From the NCBI GenBank assembly GCA_031279475.1, contig JAITIL010000071.1:1-33261 (forward strand): 33,261 nucleotides of DNA, in the 5' to 3' direction. A program made the translations under genes and the position numbers. The DNA comes from Prevotellaceae bacterium (GTDB lineage: Bacteria > Bacteroidota > Bacteroidia > Bacteroidales > UBA932). Within the stretch, counting starts at the first letter, position 1, and the number at the start of each line of letters is the position of its first letter. The notes under the pieces were generated by a model, which was not told the origin of the DNA, made no database searches, and saw nothing but the letters and a program-made list of their open reading frames with translations. Shown piece by piece: positions 1 to 6,790 of the stretch.

Positions 1-585
1 GTGGGAACAGCCAATAATATCTATACTTCTGCAGCTGCTCCCGGGAGCGCAGCCGGTGATTTGTTGAAGATATTTAATGAACATGGTTATACCGATCCTT
101 GCTATATCTCCGGTCAAAATAGCACGCAGGCGATCTATTTTATGTCGGATTACTTGAAATTTGGCAAAACAACTTATCATGGCGGATTGACGCACGGTAT
201 CCCTGACATAGAAACGGGCAGGAAAACAAATATTAAACTTTCAGTTGATAAGGTTACTTATAAATCTAATCCGAGCGCAAGTACTACTGGAAATTACGAT
301 CCTAATGGTAAAGCCAGCATTACTACATTTGCTTTAATTGTGGTGTTAGAAGGTCCCGGGTCGGTTAACGTAAATGACGGCACAACGAAAAGCGGCGTGC
401 TTTCTGATATGTATAAGGCCTATGGAACGCCGTGGGCATGGGAAACAGCTGACATTGTGCTATATGGCGTCACTTCCGAAACCAAGGTAACCATTAAAAC
501 TGACCAAGTGAATACGACTGGCATGCTTTGTCGTTACTATCTCGACAACCTGAAATTTGAAAAACACAGCGTGGTGACGCCGTAA
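1..585 (+). CDS. C-terminal part of an unrecognised surface-type protein (5' end outside window)
   Basis: The frame is open from the first base, so the gene almost certainly begins upstream and 194 residues is a lower limit. What is visible is rich in Ser, Thr, Gly, Asn and aromatic residues with alternating beta-type segments, ending in a strand (YYLDNLKFEK) typical of the last strand of carbohydrate-binding or other beta-sandwich domains of secreted Bacteroidota proteins. There are no membrane segments and no enzyme motif that I recognise. A strong hairpin terminator follows 36 bases after the stop. The surface location is inferred from composition; the family is not identified. Confidence 0.6.
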   Translation: MGTANNIYTSAAAPGSAAGDLLKIFNEHGYTDPCYISGQNSTQAIYFMSDYLKFGKTTYHGGLTHGIPDIETGRKTNIKLSVDKVTYKSNPSASTTGNYDPNGKASITTFALIVVLEGPGSVNVNDGTTKSGVLSDMYKAYGTPWAWETADIVLYGVTSETKVTIKTDQVNTTGMLCRYYLDNLKFEKHSVVTP

Positions 586-621
586 ATATTGCCTGTCGGA
601 TAGATGAGACAAACAAATATG

Positions 622-663
622 AAAATTAACGACCGGTGAAGTTCACTGGTCGTTAATTTTTTT
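622..663 (+). terminator. Intrinsic terminator after the first gene
   Basis: A 19-base inverted repeat (622-640 with 642-660) has a single G-U type mismatch and is followed by a T run. The flanks are A-rich on the left and T-rich on the right, so it could work in both directions. Confidence 0.75.
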
Positions 664-664
664 A

Positions 665-853
665 AATGGGAATATACTAAATGGGCAGAATTGCATTGAT
701 GCATTGCTCGCTGCGAAGAATCTTGAGGTTTTGTATAGCATACATTCCCTAAATTACGAAGTATTGAAAGGCGAAAAGGCGGGCATTTCATCTATCAGGG
801 TAAACAAACAGTATCGACCGGAGTACAATACACAATGCTCAATGAAATATTGA
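665..853 (+). pseudogene. HigB/RelE-type toxin remnant
   Basis: Translating from about 689 gives NCIDALLAAKNLEVLYSIHS and then a segment with LKGEKAG and SIRVNKQYR. These match the pattern of the C-terminal half of HigB toxins (SLEDLxSIPSLxxExLKGxRxGxxSIRVNxQYR). There is no start codon or N-terminal half, and the frame ends at 851-853. The higA-like fragment begins inside its tail. HigB normally is a ribosome-dependent mRNase; this copy cannot make a full toxin. The family call rests on motif memory and has not been searched. Confidence 0.6.
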
Positions 854-1083
854 ATGGAAAACGTACCGTAAACGCTCAATTTACAATGCTCGTTGAAGCA
901 GCATTGGATATTGACGCCGAATTATGGGTGAAAATGCGAAAGCGCTATAACTTGCTGGAAGTTAAAATGATGAATCCTTTACAGAGCGCCTTGCGCAAAT
1001 CCGCAAGGTCGCTGCCGTATTTTGATACTCGTGGTTGTGCCTTGATTGCGTTCTTTCTAAATAGACATATTTCTTCCGCGTGA
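835..1083 (+). pseudogene. HigA-type antitoxin remnant (C-terminal part only)
   Basis: Residues 1-44 of this frame (LNEILNGKRTVNAQ, AALDIDAELWVKM, RYNLL) correspond to the end of the XRE helix-turn-helix and the C-terminal helix of HigA antitoxins (SEILNGKRxI, ALGIxAEFWLNLQ). The N-terminal half of the DNA-binding domain is missing. The start codon falls inside the toxin remnant, which suggests a deletion joining the two genes. After residue 44 the frame runs into sequence that on the other strand carries a recombinase remnant, so the tail is not native. Probably non-functional. Confidence 0.55.
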
Positions 1084-1146
1084 GGTGCCGGAAAGGTCGG
1101 CGATTTCCTTCAGGTAGGCGTTCATCTTTTGGTTTGAAACTGAATC
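1057..1146 (-). pseudogene. Tyrosine recombinase (integrase) fragment
   Basis: Reading the minus strand in the frame of the ATG at 1125 gives DSVSNQKMNAYLKEIADLSG, then TSRGRNMSI and a stop. The stretch NQKMNAYLKEIADLSG (1134-1087) resembles the segment just before the conserved ARHTFA box of Bacteroidota tyrosine recombinases. The catalytic His, Arg and Tyr are not present. The fragment overlaps the last codons of the RNA ligase gene in another frame. It is a scar of an integrated element or of recombination at an integrase gene. Confidence 0.5.
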
Positions 1147-2150
1147 TTCTTAATCAAGTCGGCGGCCTGTTTATTGACATACCGGTTCAGGATTTTTTGC
1201 TCGCTCTTTTCCAACAGGGCATAGTCGCTTGCGTGTTCTTTCAGGTAATCCTCTAAAATATCTTTGCTGAAAAGGCCTATCAGCTTGCCCATCTCTTTTG
1301 GCACCGACACCTGCCCGATTTTGCTTATTACGTTATTCAGCCGGTTTTCCGTAACATACGCCTCTGCCAGCGCCAGCTGATTATTGAGCGCTTCGCTGTA
1401 TGTGGGCGCTACAAACAAAGCCGGCTGCCGTTTCTTCACCGCTTTCTTTTCGGCAAATTTGCTGTTCTTGCTTTTCAGTAATAACCGTGAGCCGTTACCG
1501 AGAAATGTCGGCTCAACCGGACGGATCACGACGCCTTCGCAAATATTGCCTTCAATAGGCGGCAGTCCCAGCCACCCGGCAATATGGCTCGGAAAATCGT
1601 TCGGATACGCCAAACATTCATCCAGTGTGCCCTGGAACAACGTCTTTGCATACAAAATGCCTCCCTTCTCAAAGAATGCGTTTGTTTCATCCACGGGGAA
1701 ATACCGTCTGCTGTCCGGCCCGGTGATATAAATGTCAAATCCGTAAAACTCGTGCACAGGGCAATAGTACACGCCTTTCTGAATATTCAGCACGGTCGAA
1801 AAGTTCTTCACGTCCGGGTGAGGATACTTACCGCCGAACATCTCGCCGTATACCAACATGTTTTCCATATCCGCATATTTCGCTTTTACCTGTTGAAACA
1901 GGCGAACGACGCGCTCCCGGTAGCGTTCGAGCAATTCTTCGTAGTTATAAAACGCCTCTCCGGGCTCAACCAGCCCTGTCCGTTTGGCAAACTGCACGGT
2001 TTGGCCGTCGGTGACAAAACTGCAATTCGCTCCATGCACCTTCTCCTGTACCACATAAGGCAGCGCGTCAAGATGCTCGAGCCTGATTTTATCCAAGAGT
2101 TCCTTATCGTAAGTGTTCTCTATGGAACTGTATTTTTTGAATGCTAACAT
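1122..2150 (-). CDS. Rnl2-family RNA ligase
   Basis: ATP-dependent RNA ligase that would adenylate itself on lysine, transfer AMP to a 5'-phosphate RNA end and seal nicks. All nucleotidyltransferase motifs are in register with T4 Rnl2. Motif I is EKVHGANC with the predicted nucleophile K37 (K35 in T4). Motif III is MLVYGEMFGG with E103, IIIa is FYGFDIYI near 135-142, IV is EGVVIRP with E205, and V is LLLKSK with K226 and K228. The 342-residue length is close to the 334 of T4 Rnl2, so the C-terminal Rnl2 domain (about 240-335) is present. The last few codons overlap a tyrosine-recombinase remnant, so the extreme C-terminus may be altered. A TAnnTTTG element lies 23 bases upstream. No end-healing enzyme or other repair partner is adjacent. 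Confidence 0.9.
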   Translation of the reverse strand: MLAFKKYSSIENTYDKELLDKIRLEHLDALPYVVQEKVHGANCSFVTDGQTVQFAKRTGLVEPGEAFYNYEELLERYRERVVRLFQQVKAKYADMENMLVYGEMFGGKYPHPDVKNFSTVLNIQKGVYYCPVHEFYGFDIYITGPDSRRYFPVDETNAFFEKGGILYAKTLFQGTLDECLAYPNDFPSHIAGWLGLPPIEGNICEGVVIRPVEPTFLGNGSRLLLKSKNSKFAEKKAVKKRQPALFVAPTYSEALNNQLALAEAYVTENRLNNVISKIGQVSVPKEMGKLIGLFSKDILEDYLKEHASDYALLEKSEQKILNRYVNKQAADLIKKIQFQTKR

Positions 2151-2173
2151 ACCCGTTCCTTATTTTTCTGATG

Positions 2174-2181
2174 CAAAGTTA
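2174..2181 (-). promoter_or_regulatory. Bacteroidota -7 promoter element for the RNA ligase gene
   Basis: TAACTTTG on the minus strand matches TAnnTTTG. Transcription would begin about 15-17 bases before the ATG at 2150. No clear -33 element was found. Confidence 0.55.
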
Positions 2182-2284
2182 CCCAACTTTTTTAATTTTT
2201 CCTGTAAAATTTTTGTTGTTTATAAAAAAAATTCCGAACTTCGCATCCTAAAACATAAAAATTACATAGATTTATTCACTAAAC

Positions 2285-2291
2285 GGGAGGA
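2285..2291 (+). promoter_or_regulatory. Ribosome binding site that fixes the AUA start of infC
   Basis: GGGAGGA lies 8 bases before the codon ATA at 2300. A strong Shine-Dalgarno sequence is unusual among the genes of this window. No ATG, GTG or TTG in frame would keep the IF3 N-terminal domain intact. Confidence 0.7.
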
Positions 2292-2299
2292 ACCAAACT

Positions 2300-2941
2300 A
2301 TAGTAGCACCTTATAGACCGCCGCGTCCGGTATTCAGGCCGGGCAATACTGGTAACAACAACAGTAGCAATAACAGGGCTACAAGGCCACGGCAGTTTGA
2401 AAAAAAGGACGCCGAATACCGTATCAATGCCGAAATTAGAGGTGTGACGAGTGTTCGGGTTGTCGGTGACAATGTGCCTAAACCGGGTACGGTGTATCCT
2501 GTAGCTGAAGCCTTGAAGATAGCACAGGACATGGAGCTTGATTTGGTTGAAATATCACCGAATGTTGATCCCCCTGTATGTAAAATTGTGGAGTACCAAA
2601 AATTCCTTTACCAGCAGCGTAAGAAAGCAAAGGAAATGAAGTCGAACGCGCAAAAGGTGGTGATTAAGGAAATACGGTTCGGCCCGAATACCGACGAGCA
2701 TGATTATCAGTTTAAGCTGAAACATGCGCAGGGTTTTTTGAGTGAAGGCGCCAAAGTGAAGTCGTATGTATTCTTTAAAGGGCGTTCTATTATGTTTTCG
2801 GAACAGGGCGAAAAACTCCTGCTGCGCTTTGCGGTTGACCTTGAAGAATTCGGCAAGGCTGAACAATTGCCTAAGTTAGAAGGTAAGCGTATGATTATGA
2901 TGATTGCCCCCGTGAAAAAAAATAAATTAAACAGTAACTAA
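2300..2941 (+). CDS. infC: Translation initiation factor IF-3, apparent AUA start codon
   Basis: IF-3 binds the 30S subunit, keeps it apart from 50S and rejects wrong start codons. The open frame continues upstream of the first GTG (2444) through YRINAEIR, a hallmark of the IF3 N-terminal domain, so that GTG cannot be the true start. Going upstream, the frame holds a Pro/Arg/Asn-rich extension (residues 1-35) as in other Bacteroidota and reaches ATA at 2300, 8 bases after GGGAGGA. That gives 213 residues. The C-terminal domain is intact ([34 protein letters not shown]). Enterobacterial infC uses AUU and IF-3 represses its own rare-start mRNA; the AUA here suggests the same autoregulation. First gene of infC-rpmI-rplT. 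Confidence 0.92.
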   Translation: MVAPYRPPRPVFRPGNTGNNNSSNNRATRPRQFEKKDAEYRINAEIRGVTSVRVVGDNVPKPGTVYPVAEALKIAQDMELDLVEISPNVDPPVCKIVEYQKFLYQQRKKAKEMKSNAQKVVIKEIRFGPNTDEHDYQFKLKHAQGFLSEGAKVKSYVFFKGRSIMFSEQGEKLLLRFAVDLEEFGKAEQLPKLEGKRMIMMIAPVKKNKLNSN

Positions 2942-2958
2942 ATTTAAATAGAATAAAA

Positions 2959-3153
2959 ATGCCTAAAATTAAAACGAACTCCGGTGCCAAAAAGCGGTTT
3001 CAGCTTACCGGATCGGGAAAAGTAAAGCGCAAACATGCGTATAAACGTCATATTTTGACAAAAAAGACAACCAAACAAAAGCGCAACCTCACGTACGCCA
3101 CTATAGTGGATAAAGCCGATGAGAAACGCATCAAAGACTTGTTAGTCGCTTAA
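2959..3153 (+). CDS. rpmI: 50S ribosomal protein L35
   Basis: 64 residues with the L35 hallmark start [14 protein letters not shown] and the lysine/arginine-rich core [22 protein letters not shown]. It is a component of the large ribosomal subunit. It lies 17 bases after infC and before rplT, the classical order, and should share the infC transcript. Length is normal. Confidence 0.97.
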   Translation: MPKIKTNSGAKKRFQLTGSGKVKRKHAYKRHILTKKTTKQKRNLTYATIVDKADEKRIKDLLVA

Positions 3154-3174
3154 TTTTTTTATTAACCAGAATGT

Positions 3175-3206
3175 TCAGCAGAAAGATCCCGCGTGCGGGG
3201 CGCTGA
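3175..3206 (+). promoter_or_regulatory. Hairpin between rpmI and rplT
   Basis: A two-part stem: TCAGC (3175-3179) pairs with GCTGA (3202-3206), and CCCGC (3188-3192) with GCGGG (3195-3199). It ends 20 bases before the rplT start and has no T run behind it, so it is not an obvious terminator. L20 is a known autoregulator that binds leader RNA in other phyla; a role here as an L20 site is only inference. Confidence 0.4.
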
Positions 3207-3226
3207 CTTTCGCAAAACAACATTTT

Positions 3227-3571
3227 ATGTCTCGTTCTACTAATGCGGTTGCGTCACGCGCCCGCCGCAAAAAAATTCTCAAACTTACCAAAGGTAACTT
3301 TTTGGCCCGCGCCAATGTGTGGACGGTAGCCAAAAACACTTACGAAAAAGGCCTGACCTACGCTTACCGCGATCGTAAAGTTAAAAAACGCACGTTCCGA
3401 GCCCTGTGGATACAACGTATCAACGCCGCCGTACGCGCGTATGGAATGACGTATTCCGAGTTTATGGGCAAGGTGACCAAGCAGGATATTGCGCTTAACC
3501 GCAAGGTGCTGGCCGATTTGGCCATGAACCACCCTAAGGCTTTCGAAGCAGTGGTAAAATCCTTGAAATAA
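3227..3571 (+). CDS. rplT: 50S ribosomal protein L20
   Basis: 114 residues matching L20 along the whole length: the basic N-terminal extension ([15 protein letters not shown]), [33 protein letters not shown] and the C-terminal globular part ending in EAVVKSLK. L20 is needed early in 50S assembly and in other bacteria represses its operon. It is the last gene of the infC operon, and a terminator hairpin follows 65 bases downstream. Confidence 0.97.
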   Translation: MSRSTNAVASRARRKKILKLTKGNFLARANVWTVAKNTYEKGLTYAYRDRKVKKRTFRALWIQRINAAVRAYGMTYSEFMGKVTKQDIALNRKVLADLAMNHPKAFEAVVKSLK

Positions 3572-3636
3572 AGGCATACAAAGGAATTCGGCACAGGGCT
3601 GAATGAGCCAGCTTCCTGAAGCTGAATGACGACTTG

Positions 3637-3667
3637 AATACGGAATAATCATTCCGTATTTTTTTTT
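3637..3667 (+). terminator. Intrinsic terminator of infC-rpmI-rplT
   Basis: A perfect 10-base stem (AATACGGAAT with ATTCCGTATT) around a 4-base loop, followed by nine T residues. Confidence 0.88.
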
Positions 3668-3747
3668 CGTAAAACGCGATATTCCTTGCCATGTGATAGC
3701 GCTCCATCCGCAAGGCCGCCATGGAACGGATATGTGCATATTTGTGT

Positions 3748-4161
3748 TTACGCCTCATCATTTCCGTCTTTAACGGCGGCCGGTTTCTCCTGATGCAAAT
3801 CCGGCGACGCGGGATTGAAAAATATTTTCAGGAAAAAACGCACCATCCGGTTGGTGAAAATATGTTTACGCCACAATAGTACGAGGGCGGATAAACAAGC
3901 AATAAATCCTCCGGTGATAAACATGGCGCCTGCCGGCGAATGGAGCGCCTGCCCCAACCAACAGGTAAATCCGGCCATTATGAACAGGAACGCGCACATG
4001 AACAGTAACATGCCCATGATAACGCTGAATAACAAACCGGAAGAGGAGGAGAGATGATCGACCGCCCGTAATTTCAGTGCGTCAAGTCGCAAATTGATAT
4101 ATTCCCTCACATCGGCAAACAAGTGTTCCAACTGTGAAATTTTATCCCCTGCGTCCATCAT
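3748..4161 (-). CDS. Phage-holin-3_6-like / DUF1469-type inner membrane protein
   Basis: 137 residues. A soluble, probably helical N-terminus (1-40, LEHLFADVREYINLRLDALKLR) precedes two close hydrophobic helices (about 45-68 and 77-96), then a short basic tail. This layout is that of the small putative holin-superfamily membrane proteins that follow YtxH genes in many Bacteroidota. The gene starts 2 bases after the YtxH stop, so the two are probably cotranslated. The first of two tandem ATG codons is used here; the second (4158) is equally possible. Its molecular role is not established; an envelope-stress or cell-shape role is a guess from context. Confidence 0.7.
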   Translation of the reverse strand: MMDAGDKISQLEHLFADVREYINLRLDALKLRAVDHLSSSSGLLFSVIMGMLLFMCAFLFIMAGFTCWLGQALHSPAGAMFITGGFIACLSALVLLWRKHIFTNRMVRFFLKIFFNPASPDLHQEKPAAVKDGNDEA

Positions 4162-4163
4162 TG

Positions 4164-4379
4164 CTATGCTTTATTGCCGGCCGGCTCTTCCTTCTTCCCG
4201 GGATGGATGAAGTGGTCTATTTTGTTGCTCAGTTTGTCAAATTCCTTACTGAACAGGTCGGACACGGTTTTACGCGCTTCCGCCCCTTTTTCGGTAGTAA
4301 ACAGTAAAGCTGCCGCCGCACCTATGGCTGCACCGCCTAAAAAGGCAATCAAAGTTGTGGTTGAAGTTTTCATATTCAT
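4164..4379 (-). CDS. YtxH domain-containing small membrane protein
   Basis: 71 residues. A glycine/alanine-rich transmembrane helix (about 9-29, with GGAAIGAAAALLFTTEKGAEARK) is followed by an amphipathic charged helix with DLFSKEFDKLSNKID. This is the YtxH layout, in which the small-residue helix anchors the protein in the inner membrane. A second ATG two codons in could also be the start. It is the first gene of a two-gene unit with the holin-like gene and is divergent from the DUF2520 gene, with only 24 bases between the two start codons. Confidence 0.8.
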   Translation of the reverse strand: MNMKTSTTTLIAFLGGAAIGAAAALLFTTEKGAEARKTVSDLFSKEFDKLSNKIDHFIHPGKKEEPAGNKA

Positions 4380-4388
4380 ATTTTTTTG

Positions 4389-4396
4389 TACATTTG
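4389..4396 (+). promoter_or_regulatory. -7 promoter element for the DUF2520 gene, close to the start codon
   Basis: TACATTTG matches TAnnTTTG. It ends 7 bases before the ATG at 4404, so transcription would begin at or next to the start codon, giving an almost leaderless mRNA. Confidence 0.55.
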
Positions 4397-4403
4397 CACT
4401 TTC

Positions 4404-5165
4404 ATGGAAACAATTTCATTTATCGGTAGCGGACATGTTGCAACTCACCTTGCCAAAGCCTTTTTCGCCTGTGGCCATGTGGTGGTTGACATTTGCAGCC
4501 ACACGCCCGGGCATGCCCAACAACTTGCCGCACAAGTCAACGCCCACACTGCTCATCACATTAGCTCCCTGCGTCCGGCCGATGTGTACATCATAGCCGT
4601 TGACGACCACGCTATACCGCAGGTGGCGCAACAATTACTGCCCATGCAAAGCCTCGTATTACACACGGCCGGCTCGGTAGACCTGTCGGCGCTTCAAAAA
4701 TTCCCGAACCACGGCGTACTTTACCCGCTGCAGACCTTAAACCGTGAACGTGAAACAGACTTTCGCATGGTGCCTTTTTTTATAGAAGCAAATATACGAA
4801 AAAATTATAATATCATCAACCGTTTGGCAAAGTCTTTGTCGGGAAACGTGAAGGAGCTTGATTCTGAAACTCGTGCCCGCTTGCACCTGGCGGCGGTATT
4901 TGCCGGTAATTTTGTGAATAGCCTGTTGGGGATGGCCTGTGACATTGCCGGCGCCCAATTTGAATACCTGAAGCCGCTGGTGGAAGAAACGGTGAAAAAA
5001 GCGTTTGCGGCCAATCATCCGGCGGAGGTGCAAACCGGGCCGGCGCGTCGTGGCGACGAAGTCAGCATCAATAAACATATAAAATCATTATCTTTGCAAC
5101 CCGGATGGCAAACCATTTATCGTTTGCTCACCGAAAATATTATAAAACAAAGTCATGCAAAATAA
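4404..5165 (+). CDS. Rossmann-fold and DUF2520 domain-containing protein
   Basis: 253 residues from the ATG at 4404; the frame extends six codons further but crosses the -7 element. N-terminal dinucleotide-binding fold: ISFIGSGHVATHLAKAF (4-20) is a GxGxxG-type loop. Later come VYIIAVDD and HTAGSVDLSAL, then a helical C-terminal domain (about 130-250) with LHLAAVFAGNFVNSLL and the TGPARRGD motif shared with ketopantoate-reductase- and P5C-reductase-like enzymes. The substrate is unknown. In Bacteroidota this gene commonly sits before kdsC, as here, with an 11-base overlap that implies translational coupling. Confidence 0.85.
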   Translation: METISFIGSGHVATHLAKAFFACGHVVVDICSHTPGHAQQLAAQVNAHTAHHISSLRPADVYIIAVDDHAIPQVAQQLLPMQSLVLHTAGSVDLSALQKFPNHGVLYPLQTLNRERETDFRMVPFFIEANIRKNYNIINRLAKSLSGNVKELDSETRARLHLAAVFAGNFVNSLLGMACDIAGAQFEYLKPLVEETVKKAFAANHPAEVQTGPARRGDEVSINKHIKSLSLQPGWQTIYRLLTENIIKQSHAK

Positions 5166-5688
5166 ACCCGATTATAAAACCCGGTTGGAACAAATCAAAG
5201 CCTTTGCGTTTGACGTGGATGGGGTGTTTACCAACGGCATGGTGTTAGTGAGCGAAAACGGCGACCTGCTGCGCTCCTACAATGCCAAAGACGGCCATGC
5301 AATACGCGCGGCTGTGACGGCCGGCTATCCGGTGGCCATCATTACCGGCGGCTCGTCGGCCACCATCGAAAAACGCTTCCGCCCGTTGGGCGTGAACGAC
5401 ATTTACCTGAAATCATTTTACAAGTTGCCCGATTTCGACGATTTCTGCAAACGGCGCCAACTCTTGCCCCACGAAGTGCTTGTTATGGGTGATGACATTC
5501 CCGATATTGAAATTATGGAAGCGTGTGGCGTGGCATGCTGTCCTGCCGACGCGGTGCCGGAAGTGAAGGCGGCAGCCGATTATGTGTCGTCGCTAACGGG
5601 CGGCAGCGCCTGTGTCCGCGATGTGGTCATGCAGGTGATGAAGGTGCAGGGGCGCTGGGGCCGGCATGTGGAACTCGCCAGCCAATAA
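5155..5688 (+). CDS. kdsC: 3-deoxy-D-manno-octulosonate 8-phosphate phosphatase (HAD family, KdsC-like)
   Basis: Removes phosphate from KDO-8-P during lipid A-core synthesis in the cytosol. 177 residues without a cap domain, as in KdsC. Motif I is FDVDGVFTNG with nucleophile D20 and acid D22, followed by YNAKDGHAI and motif II IITGGSS. Motif III is at FYKLPDFDDF and motif IV is VMGDDIPDIE. The substrate-loop Gly-rich tail (LTGGSACVRDVVMQVM) is present. It overlaps the DUF2520 gene by 11 bases. The related NeuNAc-9-P or YrbI-type specificity cannot be ruled out by sequence reading alone. Confidence 0.88.
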   Translation: MQNKPDYKTRLEQIKAFAFDVDGVFTNGMVLVSENGDLLRSYNAKDGHAIRAAVTAGYPVAIITGGSSATIEKRFRPLGVNDIYLKSFYKLPDFDDFCKRRQLLPHEVLVMGDDIPDIEIMEACGVACCPADAVPEVKAAADYVSSLTGGSACVRDVVMQVMKVQGRWGRHVELASQ

Positions 5689-5703
5689 AATTCTTAACGG
5701 GAA

Positions 5704-5734
5704 TTGTGGTTTTCAAAAAAAATATTTACCTTTG
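5704..5734 (+). promoter_or_regulatory. Promoter of the rpn gene (-33 and -7)
   Basis: TTG at 5704-5706 and TACCTTTG at 5727-5734 are separated by 20 bases, the spacing usual for Bacteroidota sigma-ABfr promoters. It leaves a leader of about 35 bases before the ATG at 5777. Confidence 0.6.
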
Positions 5735-5776
5735 TAAAATATATTGCTTCCTGCACGGTTTTAAATATTTACACTG

Positions 5777-6736
5777 ATGAGGACGACCACTGAAAGATAC
5801 ATCAATCCGTTTACTGATTTTGGTTTCAAAAAGCTATTCGGTACCGAAGTCAACAAAGATCTCTTGATTGACTTCTTAAATCAGATTGTCAAGGAACAAG
5901 GTAGAATTACCAACATTCATTACTTGCAAAACGAACAGCTGGGATTTGGCGAACCCGACCGCCGCGCCATTTTCGATATTTATTGCGAAAATGAAAAAGG
6001 CGAAAAATTTATTGTGGAAATGCAGAAAGCCAAGCAGGAATATTTTAAAGAACGCAGTGTTTTTTATGCCACGTTCCCCATTCAGCAGCAAGGCCGACAG
6101 GGCAATTGGGATTTCTCTCTGAAAGCTGTTTATTTAATAGGCATCCTTGATTTTGTATTTGAGGACGATAAAGACGATAAGAGTTACTTTCATCGTGAAA
6201 TCAAACTGATGGACACGAAGAAGCACAATGTTTTTTACGACAAGCTCACGTTTATATATCTGGAGATGCCCAAGTTCAATAAGACGGAAGAAGAACTTGT
6301 TACGCGGTTCGACAAGTGGCTGTATGTGCTGAAAAATTTGCCGCAGTTGGAACGCCGCCCCCTAAAATTGCAGGAAAAAGTATTTGATAATTTGTTCCGT
6401 ACGGCAGAGATAGCAAAATTTACCCCATCGGAAATTTATCAATATGAAGACAGTGTGAAAGTATATCGCGACTTGTGGAATACGTTAAGTTATGCTATTA
6501 AAGACGGCCGTACGCGAGGCCGTGCCGAGGGTCATGCACAGGGTCATGCACAAGGTGTTGCCGAAGGCCGTGCTGAGGGTCATGCACAGGGTATTGCCGA
6601 AGGCCATGCAAGGGGTGTTATACAAGAACGTGAAGATATTGCCCTACACATGTTGAACGACCTCGAACCGGTGGAAAAAATCATGCGATACACTGGCCTT
6701 ACGGAGGAACAAATTCAGGCATTGCGCCAAAAATAA
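5777..6736 (+). CDS. Rpn-family PD-(D/E)XK nuclease / putative transposase
   Basis: 319 residues. It starts with RYINPFTDFGFKKLFGTEVNK, the signature of the Rpn (recombination-promoting nuclease) family. The nuclease core is FDIYCENEKGEKFIVEMQKA, with D67 and the E81-x-Q83 variant of the PD-(D/E)XK motif. Family members make DNA breaks and promote RecA-independent recombination; they often occur in many copies and have been linked to phage defence. A hydrophilic linker with a GHAQG-type 4-residue repeat (about 243-280) precedes a C-terminal helix pair (EKIMRYTGLTEEQIQALRQK). It is a complete single gene with its own promoter and appears intact. No inverted repeats were seen around it. Confidence 0.88.
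   Translation: MRTTTERYINPFTDFGFKKLFGTEVNKDLLIDFLNQIVKEQGRITNIHYLQNEQLGFGEPDRRAIFDIYCENEKGEKFIVEMQKAKQEYFKERSVFYATFPIQQQGRQGNWDFSLKAVYLIGILDFVFEDDKDDKSYFHREIKLMDTKKHNVFYDKLTFIYLEMPKFNKTEEELVTRFDKWLYVLKNLPQLERRPLKLQEKVFDNLFRTAEIAKFTPSEIYQYEDSVKVYRDLWNTLSYAIKDGRTRGRAEGHAQGHAQGVAEGRAEGHAQGIAEGHARGVIQEREDIALHMLNDLEPVEKIMRYTGLTEEQIQALRQK
6507..6630 (+). repeat. 12-bp coding repeats in rpn (AEGHAQG-type linker)
   Basis: Imperfect tandem 12-base units encode Gly-[HRVI]-Ala-[EQR] tetrapeptides about nine times. Such repeats are common in this family and can change copy number, altering linker length without breaking the frame. Confidence 0.75.
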
Positions 6737-6790
6737 ACAGTAGCCGGACAGATTGCTTACCTGAAAATCGGAGTGCTATGTACGGCTAAA

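Noticed and set aside
5777-6736. Insertion sequence with terminal inverted repeats around the rpn gene
   Set aside because: No matching inverted or target-site repeats were found on the two sides. Rpn genes are usually solitary.
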